Part shown: piece after piece, positions 38,470 through 47,397 of the stretch
How the letters are laid out: the number at the start of each line of letters is the position of its first letter
How positions within the stretch are numbered: position 1 is the first letter of the stretch
NCBI RefSeq assembly: GCF_013032505.1
Contig: NZ_WQCG01000002.1
Span: 372,001 to 436,000 of the forward strand
DNA from: Ruegeria atlantica
Lineage (GTDB): Bacteria > Pseudomonadota > Alphaproteobacteria > Rhodobacterales > Rhodobacteraceae
DNA: 64,000 bases
Direction of reading: 5' to 3'
The notes under the pieces: model-generated
Databases searched by the model: none
Told to the model about the DNA's origin: nothing
The model's input: only the letters and a program-made list of their open reading frames with translations
Position numbers and translations under genes: made by a program

Positions 38470-39402
38470 TTGAACCCTCTTCGTCTTGCGGCGCGCAACG
38501 GTCCTTATGTCTTGGTCGCAGGGTTGGCCGCAGGATTGCTGCTGCCTGCGTTGGCCGAACCGATGCGGGCAGTCTTGCCGCCGCTTGTTGCACTGCTGCT
38601 GTTTCTGACCGTCCTTCGCATTGAGCCGTCTCTGCTGTTGGGGTCTCTGGTCGAACTACGCCAGGTTGGAAATACAGTGATTTCGTTTCAGCTGATTTTG
38701 CCGCTGGTCGTAGTGACTATTGGCCTGATCGGTGGATGGACCGGCACGCCGGTCTTTCTATCTCTGTTGATTATGATGGCGGCCCCATCCATCTCGGGCA
38801 GTGCTAATATGTGCCTGATGATGGGGCACCCACCAGAATACGCCTTGCGCTTGATGGTTATCGGGACCGCGGTTCTACCGCTGACGGTCTTTCCGATATT
38901 CGCGCTAGTACCAGAGTTGGGTGATTTTCAATCCGTTTTGATCGCAGTTTTACGCCTTTTTCTGACCATAGCGGGGGCAACTGTCGCTGGAGTGCTGTTG
39001 CGGCGTTTTTTTCTGAGAAACCCGTCGGAAACCGCACTCAAAAACCTGGAAGGGTTGGCAACGATTACCCTTGCAGTCTTTGTAATCGGCTTGATGCCTT
39101 CCGTAACCGCGGCAGCCCTTACCGATCCGGGTCTTGCCGCGTTTTGGATCGGATTTGCGTGTCTGATCAATTTCGGCGCACAACTGGTGATGTTTTTTCT
39201 GGCGCGCAATCATTCGGCTGCAGACAAAACCACCGCTTTATCCATCGTCGCTGGAAACCGGAACGTCGCGATTTTTTTGATCGCGCTGCCATCTGAGGTC
39301 ACCGCTTCACTTCTCGTGTTCATCGGGGCTTATCAAATCCCGATGTACCTGACCCCTATTGTGATGCGCCGATTTTACCAAGAGACGGCCACAGCAGAGT
39401 AG
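38470..39402 (+). CDS. Bile acid:sodium symporter (BASS/SBF)-like membrane protein
   Basis: 310 residues starting at a TTG with GTAGGGG in front. About nine to ten hydrophobic segments with MMAAPSISGSANMCLMMGH in the middle and LSIVAGNRNVAIFLIALP near the end (the family's GNxNxA-type crossover). Resembles SBF-fold organic-anion carriers; substrate unknown. As the last gene after the TRAP operon it may be a second importer or an exporter for the same pathway. Confidence 0.65.
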   Translation: MNPLRLAARNGPYVLVAGLAAGLLLPALAEPMRAVLPPLVALLLFLTVLRIEPSLLLGSLVELRQVGNTVISFQLILPLVVVTIGLIGGWTGTPVFLSLLIMMAAPSISGSANMCLMMGHPPEYALRLMVIGTAVLPLTVFPIFALVPELGDFQSVLIAVLRLFLTIAGATVAGVLLRRFFLRNPSETALKNLEGLATITLAVFVIGLMPSVTAAALTDPGLAAFWIGFACLINFGAQLVMFFLARNHSAADKTTALSIVAGNRNVAIFLIALPSEVTASLLVFIGAYQIPMYLTPIVMRRFYQETATAE

Positions 39403-39405
39403 TCA

Positions 39406-39440
39406 GGGCGCGGCGAGTTTCGTCGCGCCCTTATTTGTTT
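39406..39440. terminator. Strong bidirectional terminator
   Basis: GGGCGCGGCG and CGTCGCGCCC form a ten-pair stem with one mismatch and a five-base loop, followed by TTATTTGTTTT on the plus strand. It separates the BASS-like gene from the convergent acnB. Confidence 0.85.
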
Positions 39441-42232
39441 TAGAAATGCACCGAGCGGGTCGTACCGGGCGCTTCCATCGGCGGGGCGAACTTGGTCAGG
39501 TCAATGCCGTCGACCGCCACCTTGTATTCTTCCAGAGTCGGCGTGCGACCCAGAATAGCTGACAGAACAACAACCGGGGTTGAGCCCAGAAGGGATTCAC
39601 CCTTTTTTGTCTCGCTGTCCGCCACAACACGGCCCTGGAACAAACGAGTGGACGTGGCCAGAACGGTGTCACCTTTGGCGGCTTTTTCCTGGTTGCCCAT
39701 GCAAAGATTGCAGCCCGGGCGCTCGAGATAGAGGATATTCTCGTACTCGGTCCGTGCGGTTTGCTTGGGGAACAGGTCATCGAACTCAAAGCCCGAATAC
39801 TTCTGGAGAATTGCCCAGTCGCCTTCTTCCTTCAGCTCATCAACGATATTGTAAGTCGGCGCGGCAACAACAAGCGGGGCCTTGAACTCGACCTTGCCGT
39901 ATTCCTCTTCGAGGTTGCGCAGCATCTGGGCCACGATCTTGATGTCGCCCTTGTGCACCATGCACGATCCCACAAAGCCTAGATCCACTTTCTTTTCCGC
40001 CGCGTAGTAAGAAATCGGGCGGATCGTGTCGTGGGTATAGCGCTTGGATACATCGGCGTTGTTGACATCCGGATCGGCGATCATCGGTTCGACAATCTGA
40101 TCAAGATCCACGACGACTTCGGCAAAGTACTTGGCATTGTCGTCAGGACGCAGGGCCAGTTTCTCGCCCGAGCGGATTTCGGCGATACGTTTGTCGGCGA
40201 TGTCGATCAGACCCTGCAACATCTGAACATCGTTATCCATGCCCTTTTCGATCATGATCTTGATGCGGGACTTGGCGATTTCCAATGACTCTATCAGCGT
40301 GTCATCGTTCGAAATACAGATCGATGCCTTCGCCTTCATCTCGGCTGTCCAGTCGGTGAAGGTAAAGGCTTGGTCCGCCAAAAGCGTCCCAATGTGCACT
40401 TCGATAATCCGTCCCTGGAACACGTTGTCACCGTGCTGTGCCAACATCTGCGCCTGCGTGGCATGGACCACGTCGCGGAAATCCATGTGCGGGGCCATCT
40501 CGCCCTTGAACGTTACCTTGACAGATTCAGGGATTGGCATTGTCGCCTCACCCGTGGCAAGCGCCAGCGCAACCGTGCCCGAGTCAGCGCCAAAGGCTAC
40601 GCCTTTTGACATCCGTGTGTGGCTATCGCCGCCGATGATGATGGCCCAGTCATCCACAGTGATGTCATTCAGCACCTTGTGAATAACGTCTGTCATCGAG
40701 TGATACACACCCTTGGGATCCCGCGCGGTGATCAGGCCAAACTTGTGCATGAACGCCATAAGACGCGGTGTATTAGCCTGCGCTTTGAGATCCCAAACCG
40801 ACGCCGTGTGACAGCCAGATTGATATGCGCCATCGACACTGGGTGACAGTACGGTGGCCGCCATGGCCTCAAGCTCCTGGCTGGTCATCAGACCGGTGGT
40901 ATCCTGAGAGCCGACGATGTTGACCTTGACGCGCACGTCCGAGCCCGCATGCAGAGTTTTGCCGGGCGTTGTTCCGCGGGCATTGGCGTTGAAGATCTTT
41001 TCGACGGCCGTCAGGCCCTGACCTTCGTGACTGATCTCCTTCGACGGGGCGAAAGCTGATTTAAGTTCGACGCCCAGTGCCTCGCACGCAAATGTTTGCA
41101 GCTTCTTGCCAAAGACGATGGCGTAGGACCCACCAGCCTTCATGAACTCCATCTTTTGCGGCGTGAAAGAGCCTGCCATGTCGACCAACTCCTCATTGCC
41201 ATCAGCGCTGTAGAGCTTTTTCTCTTTCGTGTTGATAGTCAGCACGGTGCCTGTTTCGACGGAATAGCGCTGCTCAAGGATCGGGTTGCCGTCGTTGTTT
41301 AGGATCGCTTTGCCATCCTCGTCCACTTTCTTGACCCAGTTCTTCAGGTCGACACCAATCCCGCCGGTGACGCCGACTGTTGTCAGGAAGATCGGCGAAA
41401 TGCCGTTGGTGCCTGCCACGACCGGTGCAAAATTGACGAAAGGCACGTAGGGGCTGGCTTGTTTGCCAGTCCAAAGCGCCACGTTGTTAACACCCGACAT
41501 CCGCGAAGATCCAACACCCATGGTGCCTTTTTCGGCAACCAACATCACGCGCTTGCCGGGGTGCTGTAGCTTCAGCGCTTCGATTTCTTTTTGTGCAGCT
41601 TCCGAGATCAGGCATTTGCCATGCAACTCACGGTCAGACCGCGAGTGCGCCTGATTGCCCGGTGACAGAAGGTCGGTGGAAATGTCACCCTCGGCCGCGA
41701 TATAGGTGACGACTTTGATTTCTTCGTCCACGTCGGGCAGCTTTGTGAAAAATTCTGCTTTGGAATAGCTCTCAAGGATGTCTGCAGCAATTTTGTTGCC
41801 TGCATCATAGGCTGCTTTCAGGCGATCCGTGTCCGCTTCGTACAGAAAGACCTGAGTTTTCAGGACCTCGCCAGCCTGAACCGCGATATCCTGTTTGTCG
41901 CCCAGAGCAACATCCAGCAGCACTTCAACCGACGGGCCACCCTTCATGTGTGACAACAATTCGAATGCGAATTCGGGCGAGATTTCTTCGACAATTACTT
42001 CGCCGAGGATAATAGCCTTCAGGAACTTTGCTTTCGCACCTGCAGCGCTGGTTGTGCCAGGCAACGTGTTGTAAATCAGGAAATGCAGCGAATCTGCGCG
42101 ATGTGGATGACCGGTATCTTTGATTTGTTCGATGATTTCTTCGACCAGCGCACCATCGTCGATGGGTTTGGGGCTAAGCCCTTGTTCTTTACGCGTTTCA
42201 ATTTCATCCAAATAATCTGAATACTGGCTCAT
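39440..42232 (-). CDS. acnB: Aconitate hydratase B / 2-methylisocitrate dehydratase
   Basis: 930 residues from the ATG at 42232 (GCGGAAACAGCC before it); the frame opens 25 codons earlier but that segment is not part of the AcnB family start. The HEAT-like N-terminal domain is followed by the swivel domain and the catalytic core; iron-sulfur cluster ligands are in YQSGCHTASV and RPGCNLCMGNQ. It interconverts citrate and isocitrate in the TCA cycle and can hydrate 2-methylaconitate. Monocistronic, with its own terminator. Confidence 0.96.
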   Translation of the reverse strand: MSQYSDYLDEIETRKEQGLSPKPIDDGALVEEIIEQIKDTGHPHRADSLHFLIYNTLPGTTSAAGAKAKFLKAIILGEVIVEEISPEFAFELLSHMKGGPSVEVLLDVALGDKQDIAVQAGEVLKTQVFLYEADTDRLKAAYDAGNKIAADILESYSKAEFFTKLPDVDEEIKVVTYIAAEGDISTDLLSPGNQAHSRSDRELHGKCLISEAAQKEIEALKLQHPGKRVMLVAEKGTMGVGSSRMSGVNNVALWTGKQASPYVPFVNFAPVVAGTNGISPIFLTTVGVTGGIGVDLKNWVKKVDEDGKAILNNDGNPILEQRYSVETGTVLTINTKEKKLYSADGNEELVDMAGSFTPQKMEFMKAGGSYAIVFGKKLQTFACEALGVELKSAFAPSKEISHEGQGLTAVEKIFNANARGTTPGKTLHAGSDVRVKVNIVGSQDTTGLMTSQELEAMAATVLSPSVDGAYQSGCHTASVWDLKAQANTPRLMAFMHKFGLITARDPKGVYHSMTDVIHKVLNDITVDDWAIIIGGDSHTRMSKGVAFGADSGTVALALATGEATMPIPESVKVTFKGEMAPHMDFRDVVHATQAQMLAQHGDNVFQGRIIEVHIGTLLADQAFTFTDWTAEMKAKASICISNDDTLIESLEIAKSRIKIMIEKGMDNDVQMLQGLIDIADKRIAEIRSGEKLALRPDDNAKYFAEVVVDLDQIVEPMIADPDVNNADVSKRYTHDTIRPISYYAAEKKVDLGFVGSCMVHKGDIKIVAQMLRNLEEEYGKVEFKAPLVVAAPTYNIVDELKEEGDWAILQKYSGFEFDDLFPKQTARTEYENILYLERPGCNLCMGNQEKAAKGDTVLATSTRLFQGRVVADSETKKGESLLGSTPVVVLSAILGRTPTLEEYKVAVDGIDLTKFAPPMEAPGTTRSVHF

Positions 42233-42297
42233 GGCTGTTTCCGCTTTGTATAGGTCTGCTGCTGTAGAGAGGCGTTGGGCAACCCGCTCGATCATAT

Positions 42298-42317
42298 TTG
42301 TATGCACCGGTATACAA
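42298..42317. promoter_or_regulatory. Inverted repeat upstream of acnB
   Basis: TTGTAT-GCACCGGT-ATACAA, a perfect 6-bp inverted repeat with an 8-base spacer, lies 66 bases before the acnB ATG. On the minus strand it touches a TATGAT (42296-42291) that could be a -10 element. It is a likely regulator site; the regulator is unknown. The rest of the 315-bp acnB-VOC gap shows nothing recognisable. Confidence 0.45.
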
Positions 42318-42547
42318 TTGCTGCCAAGGTTTCAAGATACCGCATTGGAAATTTCCCGGTTTTGTTTCGTGACTGGATCCGGTTCAGTTCTAAAACGCTG
42401 ATCATGGCGACTGTCCCTATCAGTTCAGCCGGGATACAATCGAGTAAATGGTTAATGTATAGTCGGTCGGATGAACACGGGGTCTTGTCCACACGATGTT
42501 CAAATTCTCCGTTCGAAGAACCCGATCTGCAAAAAGGTGTGCACAGA

Positions 42548-42976
42548 ATGATTGCATACATCACTTTTGGCGTTGACGACATCGAGTGCGCGGAACGCTT
42601 TTATTCTGCTTTTCTGCCGGCCCTCGGATACAGGCAAGAAAAGTACCATGGCGACCTGAGCTATTCGCTGCCCCAGCAACCCGGCCAATTGCAGGCCCTG
42701 CCTGAGCTCTACATCAAATCACCTTTTGATGGGGGGCCAGCTTCGGCAGGTAATGGGACAATGGTTGCATTTGAGGCGCGTAGTCAAAAACAGGTCCGAG
42801 ATCTTCACGCCGCCGCACTGGCCGCCGGTGGCTTCGATGAAGGGCAGCCCGGCTTTCGAGTGTCCTATGGGCCGAACTTCTATGTCGGCTACCTTCGCGA
42901 CCCACAAGGCAACAAGATCGCATTGTTCTCAAGCGACCCGAACGAACCTGGACGAGACGGACAACAAGGATTGTAA
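42548..42976 (+). CDS. VOC-family (glyoxalase/dioxygenase-like) protein
   Basis: 142 residues from the ATG at 42548, which follows AAAAGGTG; longer in-frame starts run through the acnB promoter. Single vicinal-oxygen-chelate module: N-terminal TFGVDDIECAERFYSAFLPALGY, the central MVAFEARSQKQVRDLHAAALAAGG, and C-terminal YVGYLRDPQGNKIALF with the conserved metal-ligand region. Function unknown; many such proteins are lactoylglutathione-lyase-like. Confidence 0.8.
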   Translation: MIAYITFGVDDIECAERFYSAFLPALGYRQEKYHGDLSYSLPQQPGQLQALPELYIKSPFDGGPASAGNGTMVAFEARSQKQVRDLHAAALAAGGFDEGQPGFRVSYGPNFYVGYLRDPQGNKIALFSSDPNEPGRDGQQGL

Positions 42977-43005
42977 AGGCGCAATGCGTACGCAGGATCT
43001 TGCAA

Positions 43006-43392
43006 CTACGCCGTAGGTTTTCTGCCCAGAGCAAGAACACAAAGCAATATGAACAGAACCTCGTAAGCCAAAAACGTGCACATAAAGAAATTGCCGGGGC
43101 CATCGACAAAAAAACCTATGACACGACCGATGGCCATGCCGCCAAGGACGGCGATCAGCGCCAGCAACCCCTGCCTTCGAGTTTCCGGACTACGTCCCAA
43201 AAGATACAACACTGCCCCAAATCCAAGAACGACCCCACCGTAAACAGCGCGCATATCCATCAGACCGGAAGGTGAAGAAGGGGCACTGCCTGTCGTGAAT
43301 TCAGCCAGTGTCTGCGGAAAAACCAGGAAAGCCGAGCCAACCAGTCCAAAGACGATAGAATTGAACATTATGATTTTTTGATCGTTCAGCAT
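43006..43392 (-). CDS. DUF4345-like four-helix membrane protein
   Basis: 128 residues with four hydrophobic helices (about 9-28, 45-65, 75-92, 100-122) and MDMRAVYGGVVLGFGAVLYLLG, which fits small DUF4345 membrane proteins. Role unknown. Convergent with the VOC gene. The 207 bases between it and the ABC gene at 43600 show no gene. Confidence 0.65.
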   Translation of the reverse strand: MLNDQKIIMFNSIVFGLVGSAFLVFPQTLAEFTTGSAPSSPSGLMDMRAVYGGVVLGFGAVLYLLGRSPETRRQGLLALIAVLGGMAIGRVIGFFVDGPGNFFMCTFLAYEVLFILLCVLALGRKPTA

Positions 43393-43599
43393 CTTAACCC
43401 GCCCTCAACCGCCGTTGAATGTGTCTTTCACAAACTGAATAATCTCATTTCCGCACTGCATCACGTGAATTCAGACCAATCAACGTTTGAATGGTTGCTT
43501 TGGGATATGTGCGTTGGCACGCATGTCTTGGTCCTTGATCCGGGCTACCGATCCAGATCAGCGCACCACGACACTTTCGATGTAACGTTCTGCTGTTTC

Positions 43600-44646
43600 T
43601 TATCCACCGCTGGGGACCACTATTGTCTTTTCGGGCTTCCAGCTCAGCCAGACTTGGCCACCTTCTTTTAGTTCGGGGATATCCTGATCACGTGCGATCA
43701 CCTTGAACACTTGCCCGTCGCAATTGAGTATACAGGTTGCCATTGCACCGGCGAATATGCGGCGCTCGAGCGTCGCGGGCAGTTTCGACATGTCGTCCTG
43801 CTGCGGCTCGTCAACTGTGATGCTCATGCTTTCGGGCCGGACCGCCAGAGTCGCGTTGGTCCCGGTGCCGGCGGGCAGCTTGATGCTGGCCGCATCCAGA
43901 CCGAGGACGCCCTTTCCGTCCTTTGATAAGAAATTGGCCTCGCCAAGGAACTCGGCAGTGAAGACGTCGGCAGGGTTGCTGTAAACTTCGCGCGGGGGAC
44001 CGGCCTGGATCATGGTGCCGTTCTTGAGGATACCTATTTTGTCGGAGAGGGTCAGAGCCTCTTCCTGGTCATGCGTCACGAAGATGGTGGTGATACCAAT
44101 CTCACGCTGAATTCGCTTGAGTTCAATCTGCATGTCAACGCGCAGCGCTTTGTCGAGTGCAGACAGCGGCTCATCCAACAACAGCACCTTGGGATTGGTT
44201 ACCATGGCCCGGGCCAATGCGACCCGCTGACGTTGGCCGCCGGACAGCTGATGCGGTTTGCGGTCCCCGTGCTGGCCGAGCTGGACAAGCTCCAACGCCT
44301 CTCCGACGCGGCGACGTTCTTCGTCGGCCCCTACCTTTCGGACCCGCAGCCCGAAGCCGACGTTATCCGCCACCGTCATGTTGGGGAACAACGCGTAGTT
44401 TTGAAACATCATGCCGATGTCGCGTTTTTCGACAGGGATGTGCTCGACCGACTTATCCCCGATACGGATCGAACCGCCATCGGTGAAAATAAAGCCTGCA
44501 ATGGCGCGCAGCAGGGTAGTTTTGCCGCTGCCCGACGGTCCAAGTAGCGCAAAGAACCCCCCGTCAGGGAAATCCATCGTAACATTATTGAGCGCTTTCA
44601 GCGTTCCGAAATGCTTGGTTACGTTCTGGACAGAAACCTCGGCCAT
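43600..44646 (-). CDS. ABC importer ATPase, polyamine/POPT type (PotA-like)
   Basis: 348 residues. Complete ATPase: Walker A GPSGSGKTT, Q-loop MFQNYALFPNM, signature LSGGQRQRVALARAM, Walker B VLLLDEPLSALD, switch His in FVTHDQEEAL. A C-terminal TOBE domain (about 270-345) follows. Energises the two permeases immediately upstream (one-base overlap). Last gene of a seven-gene operon with a PfkB kinase and an ADP-ribosylglycohydrolase. Confidence 0.93.
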   Translation of the reverse strand: MAEVSVQNVTKHFGTLKALNNVTMDFPDGGFFALLGPSGSGKTTLLRAIAGFIFTDGGSIRIGDKSVEHIPVEKRDIGMMFQNYALFPNMTVADNVGFGLRVRKVGADEERRRVGEALELVQLGQHGDRKPHQLSGGQRQRVALARAMVTNPKVLLLDEPLSALDKALRVDMQIELKRIQREIGITTIFVTHDQEEALTLSDKIGILKNGTMIQAGPPREVYSNPADVFTAEFLGEANFLSKDGKGVLGLDAASIKLPAGTGTNATLAVRPESMSITVDEPQQDDMSKLPATLERRIFAGAMATCILNCDGQVFKVIARDQDIPELKEGGQVWLSWKPEKTIVVPSGG

Positions 44647-45431
44647 CAGCGTTCTCCTCCGAAGTTTGAGAACCGTGCGGCAAACAGCATCACGGCCATT
44701 GAAACAACAATTATGATCGTGGAAATCGCGTTGATTTCCGGTGTGAACCCTTTGCGGATAGAGGTGTAAATCAAAACTGGTAGGGTGCTGTCGCCGGGTT
44801 CGGACAGGAAATAGGACACCACGAATTGGTCAAAGCTGACCGCAAAGGCAAACAAGGCCCCTGCGATGACACCGGACGAAATCCAAGGCAGCGTGACACG
44901 TCGCGTCACCGTCCAGGCATCGGCTCCAAGAGAGCGCGCCGCTTCCTCCAGCGTGGCGTCAAAGGTCGCAAGCCGGGCGCTGACGACGACGATGACGTAA
45001 GGCAGCGCCAGCGCGACATGGCCGATGATCACAGATGGCGTTCCGCGTCCCAGCCCGACGCCAAAGAAGAAGATCAGCATGGCGGTACCTGTGATGAGCC
45101 ATGGAATGGCGATCGGGGGAAATAGCATGACCTGTAGGAACCGCTTGCCGCGAAACTCGAACCGGAACAGCGCAACCGACGCGGCGGTGCCTAGAATGGT
45201 GGCGATGACCGTGGTCACAAGCGCAATTAGCACGGACCGAGTTGCGGCGGCGATGATCTCATCGTTGCCAGCCAGATCCTGGTACCACTTTAGCGAAAAC
45301 TCGAAGGGCAGCTGGTAATATTGCGACGCGTTGAAGGACATGAAGGCCATTACGATGATCGGCGCGTAGAGAAAAAACAGGATCAGACCCAGCCAAGTCT
45401 TTCCCAATAGGGTCAGGAAACGCCCGCTCAT
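44646..45431 (-). CDS. ABC importer permease, PotC-like
   Basis: 261 residues from the ATG at 45431, which overlaps the preceding permease gene by four bases; an upstream extension would run through that gene. Six membrane helices and the ATPase-docking loop EEAARSLGADAWTVTRRVTLP. Forms the membrane channel with the next permease. Confidence 0.92.
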   Translation of the reverse strand: MSGRFLTLLGKTWLGLILFFLYAPIIVMAFMSFNASQYYQLPFEFSLKWYQDLAGNDEIIAAATRSVLIALVTTVIATILGTAASVALFRFEFRGKRFLQVMLFPPIAIPWLITGTAMLIFFFGVGLGRGTPSVIIGHVALALPYVIVVVSARLATFDATLEEAARSLGADAWTVTRRVTLPWISSGVIAGALFAFAVSFDQFVVSYFLSEPGDSTLPVLIYTSIRKGFTPEINAISTIIIVVSMAVMLFAARFSNFGGER

Positions 45432-46291
45432 GTCTGTGCCCTCTTCAAAACCGGGCTGGCAACCGCGAGGATTAGAAGCACGACAGCTAGCAAGATGAAG
45501 GATAGCGCCGCGCCGAGCGGCCAATTGAACACCGCGACGAACTGATCCTCGATCACGGTGCCGAAATAAGTGCCGACCCGACCGCCCAGAATGCGCGGCT
45601 CCATGAATGAGCCAACGACTGGCACGAAAATCAGGACCGCTCCGGCCAGCAAGCCGGGTAAGGATAGCGGCAGGATGATGCGCCACAGGATCGTTAGCTT
45701 ATTGGCGCCCATCGATCGGGCTGCATCGATCAGATTGTCGTCGATGGCCTGCAAGGCCAGGTATGATGTCAGGATCACATAAGGCAGGTAGGAATGCACC
45801 AGCCCAATTACGATGGCAGGAGTAGTGAACATCAGATTTACGTCGACTTCAAAAGGCAGGATCGCGTTCAGTCCGAGTTCCAGTACGCCATTACCGCGCA
45901 GAACGATGGCCCAGGAAAAGATGCGCACAAGCGAGTTGGACCAGAATGGCAGGATGACCAGCAGGAACAACGCCTCGCGTGATCGGCCCTTGATGGCCTT
46001 GGCCAAAACATAGGCACACGGAAATCCGACCAGCAGCGAAATGCAGGTCACCATCAAACCAAGTTTGAGAGATTTCCACAAAAGCGTGGCATACGTCGAG
46101 GTCTGGAAAAAGGCCCGATAGTTATTTGCCGTGTATGTCCACTCGGCGTCGCCAAACGGAACATCAGACAGGAAACTGAAGTACAGCATGGCCGACAGCG
46201 GCAGAAATATCGCCACTGTCAGCCAAAGATAGGCCGGAGAGAGCAGACCGAAGATTTTCAGTCGTTCCTGATTTGCAAGGACATTGGACAT
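45428..46291 (-). CDS. ABC importer permease, PotB-like
   Basis: 287 residues with six membrane helices and the docking loop DAARSMGANKLTILWRIILP. Partner of the PotC-like permease. GGAAGTGA precedes the start; 32 bases separate it from the binding-protein gene. Confidence 0.92.
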   Translation of the reverse strand: MSNVLANQERLKIFGLLSPAYLWLTVAIFLPLSAMLYFSFLSDVPFGDAEWTYTANNYRAFFQTSTYATLLWKSLKLGLMVTCISLLVGFPCAYVLAKAIKGRSREALFLLVILPFWSNSLVRIFSWAIVLRGNGVLELGLNAILPFEVDVNLMFTTPAIVIGLVHSYLPYVILTSYLALQAIDDNLIDAARSMGANKLTILWRIILPLSLPGLLAGAVLIFVPVVGSFMEPRILGGRVGTYFGTVIEDQFVAVFNWPLGAALSFILLAVVLLILAVASPVLKRAQT

Positions 46292-46323
46292 CTTCGATCA
46301 CTTCCCTCATTCGGGCTATCTGC

Positions 46324-47358
46324 CTACTGCGCCGCCTTCAGGCCTTGCCACAGTTCGAGGTATTTTTTCCGGTTCTCTTCGGAAACTGGCCGCTGGAATT
46401 GAACCCGCGCGACGACCTCCGGATCGCCCAGAATACGCTTATTGAATGCTTCATCAGGCAGTGCCGCCGCTGCTTTGGCATTGGCAGAGGCAGGTGCTCC
46501 GTCGGCGGCCCATTTCACGTAGAATTCGGGATCGATCATCCAGTCGATGAACTGGTGCGCCGCCTCTTTTTTGGTCGAGGAGGTGGGGATGGACAATCCG
46601 TCCAGCCAACCGATAGCGCCCTCTTTGGGCACAACGAACTGCACCGGCAGGCCCGCAGCCATCGACCGACTTGCCGACCCCGACCAGAAGGTTGCTACAT
46701 CCAGATCGCCCGCTGCCATGAACTGGTTCCAGTCGTTTTCTGATCCCCAATAGGTTTTGATCTGCGGCATCAATTCGGCAAGCTTGGCCTGAACGGCATC
46801 CAGATCGCTGATATTGTTGATGTCCTGACCGGTTGCAATGGCAGCAAACTGCACCGCTTCAAGCGCATCGTCGCGGATCGAAACTTTGCCCTCATGTGCC
46901 TTGTCCCAAAACACTTCGATCGAATCCGGTGTCTGATCAAATTCACCAGTATTGACGGCAAAAGAAGTAAGGCCCCAAGTCCACGGAACTCCGTGCAGCG
47001 CACCACCGGCGTTCAGATCCGGATTGCCCGCTATGTCTGGGGGCACATCTGAGAGATTTTCAATAAGTGTGACGTCAATGGGTCCGATCAGACCTTCTTC
47101 CTGAGCCTGAGGTGTAAAGGCCGCGTTGATCAGGACCACATCATAAGCGCCCGGATTTGTCCGCAGTTTGGTAAGCATCTCCTGTTCGGAATTGAAATAC
47201 TCATGCACCACGGTATGGCCGCTTGCTTGCGCGAAGGCGCCGACCGCCCAGTCAAGATCGGTGCCGTATCCTTGCCAGTTCAGTACCCGTATTTCGTCAG
47301 CGGCCGCGGCTGTTCCGAATACTGCAATGGTTGTTGCCATCAGAAATTGCTTTTTCAT
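46324..47358 (-). CDS. ABC importer substrate-binding protein, PotD/PotF-like
   Basis: 344 residues with a Sec signal (MKKQFLMATTIAVFGTAAAA). Mature start EIRVLNWQGYGTD is typical of spermidine/putrescine-type binding proteins, as are EQEMLTKLRTNPGAYDVVLIN and WNQFMAAGDLDVATFWSGSA. The family also binds non-polyamine ligands, and the kinase and glycohydrolase partners argue for a ribosyl- or sugar-containing ligand here (inference). GGAGGT before the ATG. Confidence 0.9.
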   Translation of the reverse strand: MKKQFLMATTIAVFGTAAAADEIRVLNWQGYGTDLDWAVGAFAQASGHTVVHEYFNSEQEMLTKLRTNPGAYDVVLINAAFTPQAQEEGLIGPIDVTLIENLSDVPPDIAGNPDLNAGGALHGVPWTWGLTSFAVNTGEFDQTPDSIEVFWDKAHEGKVSIRDDALEAVQFAAIATGQDINNISDLDAVQAKLAELMPQIKTYWGSENDWNQFMAAGDLDVATFWSGSASRSMAAGLPVQFVVPKEGAIGWLDGLSIPTSSTKKEAAHQFIDWMIDPEFYVKWAADGAPASANAKAAAALPDEAFNKRILGDPEVVARVQFQRPVSEENRKKYLELWQGLKAAQ

Positions 47359-47397
47359 TTTGACCTCCCTGTCATTCGCAATTGGAAACCCTGTCGA

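Noticed and set aside
42275..42547. N-terminal extension of the VOC protein
   Set aside because: It would run through the acnB promoter region and adds 91 residues not found in single-module VOC proteins.
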